Assembly (NCBI RefSeq): GCF_001425235.1
Contig: NZ_LMEA01000011.1
Coordinates: 310,001-374,000 of the forward strand
From: Devosia sp. Root413D1
GTDB lineage: Bacteria > Pseudomonadota > Alphaproteobacteria > Rhizobiales > Devosiaceae
DNA: 64,000 nucleotides
Reading direction: 5' to 3'
A program made the translations under genes and the position numbers. Below, piece by piece: positions 51,890-62,337 of this stretch (position 1 is its first letter; every line of letters begins with the position of its first letter). The notes under the pieces were generated by a model. It was not told the DNA's origin. It ran no database searches and saw only the letters and a list, made by a program, of their open reading frames with translations.

Positions 51890-52050
51890 AACCCCTCACC
51901 CGTCTCGGCCTGACGGCCGATCCACCCTCTCCCCGACGGGGAGAGGAATGGTGCCCATCACCGGCGTCGCAGGATTCTTCTCCCCGTCGGGTCGCGGGAC
52001 GAGGGCGTAGCCCTCGCCCGGAGGTGGCGCGTAGCGCCGGATGAGGGGAA
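51890..52050. repeat. Family C intergenic repeat
   Basis: Plus-strand CCCCTCACCCGTCTCGGCCTGACGGCCGATCC (start given only in part elsewhere) and CTCTCCCCGACGGGGAG form nested hairpins, with a second CTCCCCGTCGGG copy and a GAGGGCGTAGCCCTC stem beyond. It lies between ftrA and the converging hydrolase gene. Only one copy is seen in this window. Confidence 0.7.
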
Positions 52051-52104
52051 AGCCACGGTGTCGCGCAACTATCAGGCACCAACTTGAAGCCCTACAGCGT
52101 CGCC

Positions 52105-52956
52105 TTAGTCCTCGTCGCTCTCTTCCCCATCGTCCTCGCCCTGCCCGGTCACCGCTTCGAGGAACTCGAACAGGATCGGGTCGAACAGGTCGGGCCGCTC
52201 GAGGCTTGGGAAATGCGCCGTGTCCTCGAGTACCACCGCAAAGGCGTTCTCCAGCTCCTCGCTGAGGTCCTCGTGGATCGCGACAACGTCCGAGCAATCG
52301 AGCTCGCCCACCACCAGCAGCGTCGGCGCGGTGATCACCGACAGGTTGTGGAACGCCGGCTCCGGCCGTTCCTCCTGGGTCAGCGGCGCATGGTTGAGGT
52401 GGATCTCGTTCATCGCGAGGAATAGGTCGCGCACCGGTCCGGTCACTCGTCCCGCTTCGCCATACGGCCCATCGAGCCACTGGTGCGCCTGGATGCGGTT
52501 GGCCGTGCTGATATTGCCGCGCTCCTTGGCGTATTCGAACGCCTCTTCGAGCTGCTCGACTTCCTCGTCGACCTCATAACCCTCGGCCCCGGTCACCCCG
52601 GTGCCCATCAGCGCCAGCGCGATCGTCCGGTTCGGATGCTCCAACGCGAAATCGACAGCCAGCGCACCGCCCATCGACGAGCCCACCAGGATCGCCGCAT
52701 GGACGCTGAGCCGGTCGAGCACCGTCTCGAGATCCACCAGGTGGTTGAACGGCACATCGGCCGTCTCGGTCTCGCCATAGCCGCGCCGGTCGTAGCTGAT
52801 GACGTGGTAGCCCTCGGCCGCCAGCTGGCGCATCTGCTCGGCCCACATGCGCCGGTCGGTGACGCCGGAGTGGAGGAACACCACCGGGATGCCGAAGCCG
52901 GCGGCCTCGCCGCGGATCAGCGCACCATCGAAGTCGATTTCAAAGGGAGAGGTCAT
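52105..52956 (-). CDS. Alpha/beta hydrolase
   Basis: The 283-residue product has the alpha/beta-hydrolase order: IPVVFLHSGVTDRRMWAEQM (oxyanion loop), ISYDRRGYGETE, the nucleophile elbow VGSSMGGALA, ITAPTLLVVGELD and the catalytic histidine in EDTAHFPSLERPD. The C-terminus is strongly acidic (TGQGEDDGEESDED). The substrate cannot be predicted. ATG at 52956 is supported by GAGG upstream; a GTG at 52965 would add three residues. Confidence 0.9.
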   Translation of the reverse strand: MTSPFEIDFDGALIRGEAAGFGIPVVFLHSGVTDRRMWAEQMRQLAAEGYHVISYDRRGYGETETADVPFNHLVDLETVLDRLSVHAAILVGSSMGGALAVDFALEHPNRTIALALMGTGVTGAEGYEVDEEVEQLEEAFEYAKERGNISTANRIQAHQWLDGPYGEAGRVTGPVRDLFLAMNEIHLNHAPLTQEERPEPAFHNLSVITAPTLLVVGELDCSDVVAIHEDLSEELENAFAVVLEDTAHFPSLERPDLFDPILFEFLEAVTGQGEDDGEESDED

Positions 52957-53076
52957 GGCAGGCACCTCGAAAAGGAAAGCGCGGCACTTAGCACCACTGC
53001 TGCGCTTAGGCCAGACCGCGAGCTAGCCTGAGATTGGCTGAGCCGTTAGGCTCGGTTCCTGCACTGGGGGTCTGTC

Positions 53077-53484
53077 ATGCTGAACCTGCGCCTGCATCAC
53101 GTCTCCATCGTTGTCCGCGACCTCGACCGCTCGCTGGCCTTCTACCGCGATATCCTCGGCCTGCAGCCTTTGCCCCGACCGGATTTCCCGGTGCGCGGTG
53201 CATGGCTGTCCTGCGGCGACAGGCAGGTTCATCTCGTCGTCCACGACGGACAGACGTTTCGCGACAGCGATAGCGTCGACAACAATGACGGGCACTTCGC
53301 GCTCAACACCGACGACTTCGACGCTGTCGTCAGCGTGCTGGCCGCGAGCGGGTTCAGCGAGCATGCCGCGGACGGTGATCCGCGCCGTCTCCTCGTCAAA
53401 AGAACCGGCGCGGCGGGTTTTGCGCAGCTATACGTGCTCGATCCCGACCGCAACATCGTCGAGGTCAACGCGGCGCCGTCGTAA
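53077..53484 (+). CDS. VOC-family (glyoxalase-like) protein
   Basis: The 135-residue product has the paired beta-alpha-beta-beta-beta modules of the vicinal-oxygen-chelate fold. Candidate metal ligands are H8 (LHHVSIVVRDLDRSLAFYRDILGL), H in QVHLVVH, and E in NIVEVNAA at the C-terminus. It could be a glyoxalase, dioxygenase or resistance protein; context does not help. It is preceded by the divergent hydrolase gene. Confidence 0.87.
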   Translation: MLNLRLHHVSIVVRDLDRSLAFYRDILGLQPLPRPDFPVRGAWLSCGDRQVHLVVHDGQTFRDSDSVDNNDGHFALNTDDFDAVVSVLAASGFSEHAADGDPRRLLVKRTGAAGFAQLYVLDPDRNIVEVNAAPS

Positions 53485-53677
53485 GGCGGATTGCTGCCAC
53501 GCGCCAAGGCTGCTAGTCACCGGCAACCGCAGGAGAATGCCTTTGACCACGCTTCCCATCCCCGCCGCGCGGCAGGATGGCCTTAGCTGAACGTGTTCGC
53601 TGACGCCTGATTTCCGTCGCTCGGCTCGTGCCGCGCCAGCTTGCTGGCGCCACCCCATCTCATTGCCGAGAACCAAC

Positions 53678-54139
53678 ATGCTGATCGAAGCAACTGCTTC
53701 CGACTTCGCCGCCCTCACACGAGGCCGCGGCCCCCGAAACCTGCGCCTTGTCGCCGACATCGCCCCGCCGCAGGTGCTGGCCATGCTGGGCGACCTTGCT
53801 GCCACCATACGCGCGAGTTTTGCGCCTGCCGCCTGGCTGGTCGTCGAAGACGACACCGTCGTCGGCCTCCTCTCGCTGATCCGGCCCCCGGACGAGGACG
53901 CCGTCACCATCGGCTACGGCATCGCTCCGGCCCGCCAGGGCCGCGGCATTGCCACCCGCGCCGTGACCGACCTGCTCGCCTGGGCCAAGGCCGACCCGCG
54001 CGTCGGCATTGTCGTGGCCGAGACCGCGCTCGATAATCTCGCCTCCCAGAAGGTGCTCACCGCCAACGGCTTTGTCCGCGCCGGCGAGCGCGTCGACCCG
54101 GAAGATGGCCCGGTGATCGTCTGGCGCAGGAGCCCCTGA
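53678..54139 (+). CDS. GNAT-family N-acetyltransferase
   Basis: The 153-residue product has the GNAT acetyl-CoA-binding motif ARQGRGIATRAVTDLLAW and the C-terminal region ALDNLASQKVLTANGFVRAGE. The substrate is unknown. The ATG at 53678 (MLIEATASDF) was chosen over 53663. The 193 bases upstream hold no obvious gene; a 17-codon reading frame there is not credible. Confidence 0.85.
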   Translation: MLIEATASDFAALTRGRGPRNLRLVADIAPPQVLAMLGDLAATIRASFAPAAWLVVEDDTVVGLLSLIRPPDEDAVTIGYGIAPARQGRGIATRAVTDLLAWAKADPRVGIVVAETALDNLASQKVLTANGFVRAGERVDPEDGPVIVWRRSP

Positions 54140-54170
54140 GCCGCCTCAGGGGGCGGCCGCCGTGCCGCCC

Positions 54171-56457
<2,287 letters not shown>

Positions 56458-56478
56458 GGGCGCCGGGACCCCGACACT

Positions 56479-56856
56479 TCAAAGGCCCCCCAAGGTATCC
56501 TTGGTCAGCTGATTGTACTCGTCCATCAGCCTGACAAACGAACCGCAATCAGCAGCGGTATCGGCCTCCGTTCGAACCTGGATGCCGTTGCCGCTCTGAA
56601 AGACCGTGCGGATGACTATGCTCGGGTGTGCGTAGTGAGTGGTGCGGGTACGGCACACAACCTGGTACGTGCGCTCGATACTAAGGCATTGGAAATCGCC
56701 CGAGATCGACATAGCCGCGGCCGTCGGCTGCTTTCGGTAGTGGTCCCACATCTGCGTGATGCGTGCTGCCTCGATTGGACGGCACTTGGAAGCGGCCTCG
56801 ACTGGGGCTGCAGCGACAAGCGCAGCGCCCAAGACTAGCAAGCGAACACTCTTCAT
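56479..56856 (-). CDS. Small exported protein of unknown function
   Basis: The 125-residue product has a signal peptide (MKSVRLLVLGAALVAAAPVEAAS) and cysteines at KCRPIE, FQCLSIE, VVCRTRT and ADCGSF, which may form two disulfides. No family recognised. Codon use and GC look a little lower than the neighbours. It lies between the converging argG and the ettA gene. Confidence 0.65.
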   Translation of the reverse strand: MKSVRLLVLGAALVAAAPVEAASKCRPIEAARITQMWDHYRKQPTAAAMSISGDFQCLSIERTYQVVCRTRTTHYAHPSIVIRTVFQSGNGIQVRTEADTAADCGSFVRLMDEYNQLTKDTLGGL

Positions 56857-56894
56857 CGACGGCCCCAGATGTGCTGGCCGCGAGTATTGGCAAG

Positions 56895-56931
56895 GCGGCG
56901 CGTGCTATTCCATAGAACCAGCACGCGCCGC
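56895..56931 (-). other. Perfect 12-bp hairpin after ettA
   Basis: GCGGCGCGTGCT and AGCACGCGCCGC pair perfectly around a 13-base loop, 12 bases past the ettA stop. There is no T-run on the minus strand, so it may act as a weak terminator or 3-prime stabiliser. Confidence 0.55.
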
Positions 56932-56942
56932 TCGATACTTAG

Positions 56943-58598
56943 TTACCGCGTCAGCTTCTTGTACGTGACCCGGTGGTTGTTCACCGAGTCCGCGCCGAGG
57001 CGCCGGATCTTGTCCTGCTCGTAATCCTGGAAATTGCCTTCGAACCACTCGAAGTGGCTGTCGCCTTCATAGGCCAGCATGTGCGTGGCCAGCCGATCGA
57101 GGAACATGCGATCGTGGCTGATGATCACGGCGCAACCGGCGAATTCCTCCAGCGCCTCTTCGAGCGCCGCCAGGGTTTCGGTGTCGAGGTCGTTGGTCGG
57201 CTCGTCGAGCAGCAGCACGTTGGCGCCCGATTTCAGCATCTTGGCGAGGTGCACGCGGTTGCGCTGCCCGCCTGAGAGGTTCCCCACCTTCTGCTGCTGG
57301 TCGGCGCCCTTGAAATTGAACGCCGAGGTATAGGCGCGCGAGTTCATTTCGCGCTTGCCCAGCATCAGGATTTCGTTGCCGCCGGAGATTTCCTCCCACA
57401 CCGTCTTGTTCGGCGCGAGCGTATCGCGGCTCTGGTCGACATAGCCGAGGTTGACGTTGTCGGCGACGGTGATGGCGCCGGAATCCGGCTTCTCCTGCCC
57501 GGTGATCATCCGGAACAGCGTCGACTTGCCGACCCCGTTCGGGCCGATAATGCCGACAATGCCGCCCGGCGGCAGCTTGAAGGTCAGGTTGTCGATCAGC
57601 ACGCGGTCGCCGTAGGACTTGGTGACCCCATCGATGTCGATGACGTTCTGGCCGAGCCGCTCGCCCGGCGGGATGATGATCTGCGCGGTGCTCGACAGGG
57701 TGCGCGCCTCGTTGACCTTCACCAGCTCGTCATAGGCGCGGATACGCGCCTTGGATTTGGCCATGCGGGCCTGCGGGCTCTGGCCCATCCACTCGCGTTC
57801 GCGCTCCAGCACCTTGGCGCGGGCCGCATCTTCCGACTGCTCCTGCGCAAAGCGCTTCGCCTTGGCATTGAGGTAGGCCGAATAGTTGCCTTCGTAGGGC
57901 ACGCCGCGGCCGCGATCGAGCTCGAGGATCCAGCCGGTGACGTTGTCGAGGAAGTAGCGGTCGTGGGTGATGATCAGCACCGCGCCGGCGAATTCGCGCA
58001 GGTGGTTTTCGAGCCACGCCGTGGTCTCGGCGTCGAGATGGTTGGTCGGTTCGTCCAGCAGCAGCAGGTCGGGCTTCGACAAGAGGAGGGCACAGAGCGC
58101 CACGCGCCGCTTCTCGCCGCCCGACAGCGTGTCGACCGACGCCTCACCCGGCGGGCAGCCCAGTGCCTCCATGGCGACTTCCACCTGGCTATCGAGATCC
58201 CAGAGGTTCTGGCTGTCGATAATGTCCTGCAGCCGCGTCGCCTCGTCGGCAGTCTCGTCGGAGTAGTTCATCATCAATTCGTTGTAGCGATCGATGACGT
58301 CCTTTTTCTCCTTGACGCCGGTCATGACGTTGCCCTTGACGTCGAGCGCCGGGTCGAGCTGCGGCTCCTGCGCCAGGTAGCCCACCTTGGCGCCGTCGGC
58401 CACCCAGGCCTCGCCGGTGAACTCGGTGTCGATGCCGGCCATGATGCGCAACAGCGTCGACTTACCCGAGCCGTTCGGACCCAGCACGCCGATCTTGGCG
58501 TCGGGGTAGAAACTCAGGTGGATGTTATCGAGCACCTTCTTGCCGCTGGCATAGGCCTTGGACATTCCGTGCATGTGATAGATGAACTGGCGCGCCAT
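56943..58598 (-). CDS. ettA: Energy-dependent translational throttle protein EttA
   Basis: The 551-residue product is an ABC-F protein with two ATPase domains: Walker A GPNGSGKST and GPNGVGKST, signatures LSGGEKRR and LSGGQRNR, Walker B LLLLDEPTNHLD and VLLLDEPTNDLD, separated by the linker (ARMAKSKARIRAYDELV). EttA binds the ribosome E site and slows translation when ADP is high. There are no membrane segments. The ATG at 58598 gives MARQFIYHMHGMSKAY; the frame to 58730 is not coding. Confidence 0.96.
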   Translation of the reverse strand: MARQFIYHMHGMSKAYASGKKVLDNIHLSFYPDAKIGVLGPNGSGKSTLLRIMAGIDTEFTGEAWVADGAKVGYLAQEPQLDPALDVKGNVMTGVKEKKDVIDRYNELMMNYSDETADEATRLQDIIDSQNLWDLDSQVEVAMEALGCPPGEASVDTLSGGEKRRVALCALLLSKPDLLLLDEPTNHLDAETTAWLENHLREFAGAVLIITHDRYFLDNVTGWILELDRGRGVPYEGNYSAYLNAKAKRFAQEQSEDAARAKVLEREREWMGQSPQARMAKSKARIRAYDELVKVNEARTLSSTAQIIIPPGERLGQNVIDIDGVTKSYGDRVLIDNLTFKLPPGGIVGIIGPNGVGKSTLFRMITGQEKPDSGAITVADNVNLGYVDQSRDTLAPNKTVWEEISGGNEILMLGKREMNSRAYTSAFNFKGADQQQKVGNLSGGQRNRVHLAKMLKSGANVLLLDEPTNDLDTETLAALEEALEEFAGCAVIISHDRMFLDRLATHMLAYEGDSHFEWFEGNFQDYEQDKIRRLGADSVNNHRVTYKKLTR

Positions 58599-58744
58599 GA
58601 GGGCACTGCTCCCGCCGCTAAACCCTGGAAGATCGAGCGCCGTATGTAGGGGAACCCGCCGCGCGGGGCAACACCGGGCCAGCGTGTTGCGCGCCCGCTG
58701 CCGACGGGTCACAAAGTCGCGGAACACCACGGGGAGGATTCGAC

Positions 58745-59650
58745 GTGCCGCAGAGACCCAACTTCGCCCGCCGCGGCCGCAGCCTCTTGCCGGGCCAGGT
58801 TTCGGAACTTGTTATCATCGACGTCGATGGCAGCAACCGGCAGGTGCTGTTCACCGCCGACGAGATCATCGAAGCGCCGAACTGGACGCCCGACGGCAAG
58901 ACCCTGGTGTTCAACGCCGGTGGCGAACTCTGGACCATTGCTGCCGACGGCACCGGGGAGATCGAGCGGATCGACACCGGTCCTCTCAACGACCTCAACA
59001 ACGACCATGTGCTGTCGCCCGATGGCACCACGGTCTATGTGAGCTCCGACGACGGGCATCTCTATGCCCTGCCGATCACCGGCGGCGCCCCGCGGCGGGT
59101 ATCGAACAGCTACCCGCACCGCCACCATTATTACCTGCACGGCATCTCGCCCGACGGCAAAACGCTGTCCTATGTCGGGATCAACACCGTGGGCGATAAC
59201 CAGTGGGCCAAGGTCAACATCTGGACCATCCCCGCCGCCGGCGGCCCGGATATGCAGCTGACCGACGTGCTGGTGCCCAATGATGGGGCCGAGTACTCGC
59301 CCGATGGGGAGTGGATCTGGTTCAACTCCGAGCAGGGCTCGCCCGGCCACGCCCAGATCTTCAAGATGCGCACCGACGGCTCGGAGCTGACCCAGATCAC
59401 CTTCGACGAGCGGGTGAACTGGTTCCCGCATTTTGCACCCGACGGCCAGTCGATCGCCTATCTGAGCTACCCGCCCGGCACCAGGGGTCACCCCGCCGAC
59501 AAGGATGTGATCCTCCGCTTCATGCGCCCCGACGGCACCGGCACCCGCGACATCATCGGCTTCAACGGCGGCCAGGGGACGATCAACGTCAATTCCTGGG
59601 CGCCCGACAGCCGGCGGTTTGCTTATGTGGCGTATCCGGTGGGCGCTTAG
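58745..59650 (+). CDS. TolB-like beta-propeller protein
   Basis: The 301-residue product has repeated propeller blades: NWTPDGKTLVFNAGGELWTIAADG, VLSPDGTTVYVSSDDGHLYALP, GISPDGKTLSYVG, EYSPDGEWIWFNSEQGS and WAPDSRRFAYVAYPV. No signal peptide is apparent, so unlike TolB it is probably cytoplasmic. The GTG start at 58745 has a GGGGAGG ribosome site. No partner can be named. Confidence 0.88.
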   Translation: MPQRPNFARRGRSLLPGQVSELVIIDVDGSNRQVLFTADEIIEAPNWTPDGKTLVFNAGGELWTIAADGTGEIERIDTGPLNDLNNDHVLSPDGTTVYVSSDDGHLYALPITGGAPRRVSNSYPHRHHYYLHGISPDGKTLSYVGINTVGDNQWAKVNIWTIPAAGGPDMQLTDVLVPNDGAEYSPDGEWIWFNSEQGSPGHAQIFKMRTDGSELTQITFDERVNWFPHFAPDGQSIAYLSYPPGTRGHPADKDVILRFMRPDGTGTRDIIGFNGGQGTINVNSWAPDSRRFAYVAYPVGA

Positions 59651-59708
59651 CTCAGCACGGGTCTGATACAAGCTCGGGCTCTATCCCCGATGTCGCCCAA
59701 CCCACGGT

Positions 59709-59806
59709 GTCACCCCGGCGCAGGCCGGGGCCCATCCTGAGATGCGGCGGTTAAGCGGGCGAGCCGAAGCATCTCAGGATGGGTCCCGGCCTTCGCCGGG
59801 ATGACA
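59709..59806. repeat. Family A-related repeat, diverged copy 6
   Basis: GTCACCCCGGCGCAGGCCGGG at the left and CCCGGCCTTCGCCGGGATGAC at the right have the same architecture as family A, with GCGAAAGC changed to a GC-rich centre. An inner arm CATCCTGAGATGC pairs with GCATCTCAGGATG. It sits before the convergent acdR gene. Confidence 0.85.
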
Positions 59807-59851
59807 TCGCGTTCGGGGCATCCCTGATGGTGACCTCAACGGTATCAGGGT

Positions 59852-60328
59852 TCAAAACTCCAGCGCCCGCCCGTCCACCACCTCCTTCATCACGAAGAAC
59901 GTCCGCGTCTGCCTTACCCCTGGCAGCCCGATCAGTTGCGTGCCGTGCAGGCGGTTGAAATCGGCCATGTCGCGCACGCGGATCTTCAGGAAATAGTCGA
60001 AGTCGCCGGCCACCAGGTGGCAATCGAGTACGAATTTCAGCTTTGCTACGGCACTCTCGAAGGCGGCAAAGCTCTCCGGCGTCGAGCGGTCCAGCACCAC
60101 CCCGACCAGCACGAGCGTGCCGAGCTCGACCTTGTGCGGCGCCACCACCGCCCGGAAGCCGGAGACATAGCCAGCCTCGACCAGTTGCTGGGTCCGCCGG
60201 TGACAGGTGGCGGCGCTGACGCCAACTTCGACGGCAAGGTCGGCATTGCTGATCCGGCCGTCGCGCTGCAGCGCGCGCAGCATCCTGAGATCGATGCGGT
60301 CGAGAGCGGAGTCGGAAGATTCTTTCAT
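59852..60328 (-). CDS. acdR: Lrp/AsnC-family regulator, likely AcdR
   Basis: The 158-residue product has the AsnC-type helix-turn-helix (RMLRALQRDGRISNADLAVEVGVSAATCHRRTQQLVEAGYV) and a C-terminal RAM domain (LVLVGVVLDRSTPE ... DFDYFLKIRVRDMADFNRLHG). It is divergent from acdS, as the Lrp-type AcdR is in known ACC-deaminase loci. The ATG at 60328 is preceded by GAGGATCACA; longer frames up to 60472 have no support. It probably activates acdS in response to ACC or leucine, by analogy. Confidence 0.85.
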   Translation of the reverse strand: MKESSDSALDRIDLRMLRALQRDGRISNADLAVEVGVSAATCHRRTQQLVEAGYVSGFRAVVAPHKVELGTLVLVGVVLDRSTPESFAAFESAVAKLKFVLDCHLVAGDFDYFLKIRVRDMADFNRLHGTQLIGLPGVRQTRTFFVMKEVVDGRALEF

Positions 60329-60470
60329 TGTGATCCTCATCGTCGGCAGATAGCGCATCAGTGGGTCGCCCCAGGCGGCCGTCCGAAGCAATCGACGCAC
60401 CAACATTGAAAGCACCCATCGCGAGACAATTGCTAGCCTTGAGTCAGATTTCGAGCTCAAGGACCCCGGC

Positions 60471-61487
60471 ATGAACCTCGCGAAGTTCCCGCGCTATCCC
60501 CTCACCTTCGGCCGCACGCCGATCGAGAAACTCGACCGCCTCAGCGCCCATCTCGGTGGCAGCGTCGAGCTCTATGCCAAGCGCGAGGATTGCAACTCCG
60601 GCCTCGCCTTCGGCGGCAACAAGCTGCGGAAGCTCGAATACATCGTCCCCGATGCCATCGCCTCGGGCGCCGATACGCTGGTGTCGATCGGCGGCGTGCA
60701 GTCCAACCACACCCGCATGGTCGCGGCGGTGGCCGCCAAGATCGGCTTCAAGTGCCGGCTGGTGCAGGAGAGCTGGGTGCCGCACGAGGATGCCGTCTAT
60801 GACCGGGTCGGCAACATCATGCTGAGCCGCATCATGGGTGCCGACGTGCGGCTGGTCGATGATGGCTTCGATATCGGCATCCGCGACAGCTGGAAGAACG
60901 CCATCGCCGAGGTCGAGGCAGCGGGCGGCAAGCCCTACCCGATCCCCGCCGGCGCCTCGGTGCACAAGTTCGGCGGCCTCGGCTATGTCGGCTTTGCCGA
61001 GGAAGTGCGGGCGCAGGAGGCCGAGCTCGGCTTCAAGTTCGACTATGTCGTCGTCTGCACCGTTACCGGTTCCACTCACGCCGGCATGCTGGTGGGCTTT
61101 GCCGCCGACGGCCGGGCGCGCAAGGTTATCGGCATCGATGCCTCGTGCACGCCGCAGCAGACCCGCGCCCAGGTGCTGGAGATCGCCCAGCGCACCGCCG
61201 AACTGGTCGAGCTTGGCTTGCCCGTCACCGCCGAAGACGTGGTGCTGCGCGAGGAATACGCCTACCCGATCTATGGCGTCCCCTCCGAGGAGACCAAGGA
61301 GGCCATCCGCCTCGTCGGCCGGCTCGAGGGCATGATCACCGACCCGGTCTACGAGGGCAAATCCATGCAGGGGATGATCGACCTGGTGCAGAAGGGCTTC
61401 TTCCCTGATGGAAGCAAGGTGCTCTACGCCCACCTCGGCGGCGCCCCTGCCCTCAACGGCTACGGGTATGCGTTCCGGAATGGTTGA
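60471..61487 (+). CDS. acdS: 1-Aminocyclopropane-1-carboxylate deaminase
   Basis: The 338-residue PLP enzyme has the catalytic lysine K51 in [12 protein letters not shown]294-E295 in [11 protein letters not shown] and L322 in [10 protein letters not shown]. Glutamate at 295 and leucine at 322 are the residues that distinguish true ACC deaminase from D-cysteine desulfhydrase. It splits ACC into ammonia and 2-oxobutyrate and so lowers plant ethylene around the cell. The ATG at 60471 follows CAAGGACCCCGGC. Confidence 0.93.
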   Translation: MNLAKFPRYPLTFGRTPIEKLDRLSAHLGGSVELYAKREDCNSGLAFGGNKLRKLEYIVPDAIASGADTLVSIGGVQSNHTRMVAAVAAKIGFKCRLVQESWVPHEDAVYDRVGNIMLSRIMGADVRLVDDGFDIGIRDSWKNAIAEVEAAGGKPYPIPAGASVHKFGGLGYVGFAEEVRAQEAELGFKFDYVVVCTVTGSTHAGMLVGFAADGRARKVIGIDASCTPQQTRAQVLEIAQRTAELVELGLPVTAEDVVLREEYAYPIYGVPSEETKEAIRLVGRLEGMITDPVYEGKSMQGMIDLVQKGFFPDGSKVLYAHLGGAPALNGYGYAFRNG

Positions 61488-61526
61488 TCTGCGGGCACTC
61501 TTAGGATCCCCACGAGGCCGCTCCCT

Positions 61527-61623
61527 GCTCCCCTCCCCCTTGAGGGGAGGGGTGGGGGGTGGGGGTCCATCGGTGATCACAGAACCACCCCCTCCCTCCA
61601 TCCCTCCCCTCAAGGGGGAGGGA
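61527..61623. repeat. Dispersed inverted repeat, family B copy 4
   Basis: CTCCCCTCCCCCTTGAGGGG and the later CCCTCCCCTCAAGGGGGAGG are self-complementary blocks flanking GGGGGTGGGGGTCC and CCACCCCC. The arms resemble the other family B copies. It lies between acdS and the converging DUF2461 gene. Confidence 0.8.
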
Positions 61624-61659
61624 GGCGATCACAGCATCCCCTAGCGAACCCGCAGGCCC

Positions 61660-62337
61660 CTACCCCGCCACCTCGGCAATCAACCAGTGCGTGATCGGCG
61701 CGGTGTTGGCGAAATGCTCGAGGCAGACCTCGGCGAAATCCGCTTGCGCAGCGGCGCTCGCCGGCAGTTCGATGCCGGCGGTCAGCCCCTCGTAGAGCAG
61801 GAATTCGGCCCGGTCAGGATCGGTCTCGAAGCCGCGCGGCATGAGTTTTCGCGTCTTTTCGCCGATATTATACGCACCCTTGGCCTTCACCGCCGCCACC
61901 GCCGCAACCAGCGCCTTGCCGGAGCGCGGGTGGATGATCGACTGGCGAAAACTGTCGAGCGTCTCCTTGTCGAAGCCATACATGCCGGTACCGAGGAACA
62001 CCCGCTCCGCCTCGATATGCACGTAGAACCCCGGCCGGTCCCAGCCGCGCTTGTCGCCATGCCAGAACCACAGCGCCAGATGCTGCTTGTAGGGCCGCTT
62101 GTCCTTACTGAAGCGGATGTCGCGATTGATGCGAGAGATCGAGCCGTTGACCTTGGGGTCGAACTGCACCTCCGGCGAGATCGCCTTGAGCTTTGGCCCG
62201 ATCTCGGCGACGAACGCCTTACCCGGCTCGACATACCCCGCCTCATAGAGCGGCCGGTTGGCGTCGAACCACGCCTTCTCGTTATGCGCTGCGATCCCCG
62301 CGAGAAACTCGAAGGTCTGTTTGGGGAAGCCGCTCAC
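61660..62337 (-). CDS. DUF2461 domain protein
   Basis: The 225-residue product has the DUF2461 pattern: FEFLAGIAAHNEKAWFDANRPLYE near the N-terminus, SRINRDIRFSKDKRPYK, HIEAERVFLGTGMYGFD and the C-terminal PDRAEFLLYEGL. The function of the family is unknown. The GTG start at 62337 has AGGAG 7 bases upstream; the longer frame to 62397 lies inside the next gene's reading. It overlaps the end of the upstream membrane protein (62334) and is likely cotranscribed. Confidence 0.87.
   Translation of the reverse strand: MSGFPKQTFEFLAGIAAHNEKAWFDANRPLYEAGYVEPGKAFVAEIGPKLKAISPEVQFDPKVNGSISRINRDIRFSKDKRPYKQHLALWFWHGDKRGWDRPGFYVHIEAERVFLGTGMYGFDKETLDSFRQSIIHPRSGKALVAAVAAVKAKGAYNIGEKTRKLMPRGFETDPDRAEFLLYEGLTAGIELPASAAAQADFAEVCLEHFANTAPITHWLIAEVAG

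Noticed and set aside
53538-53591. 17-codon reading frame beginning MPLTTLPIP
   Set aside because: The GGAG is only one base before the ATG, and nothing downstream suggests a leader peptide.
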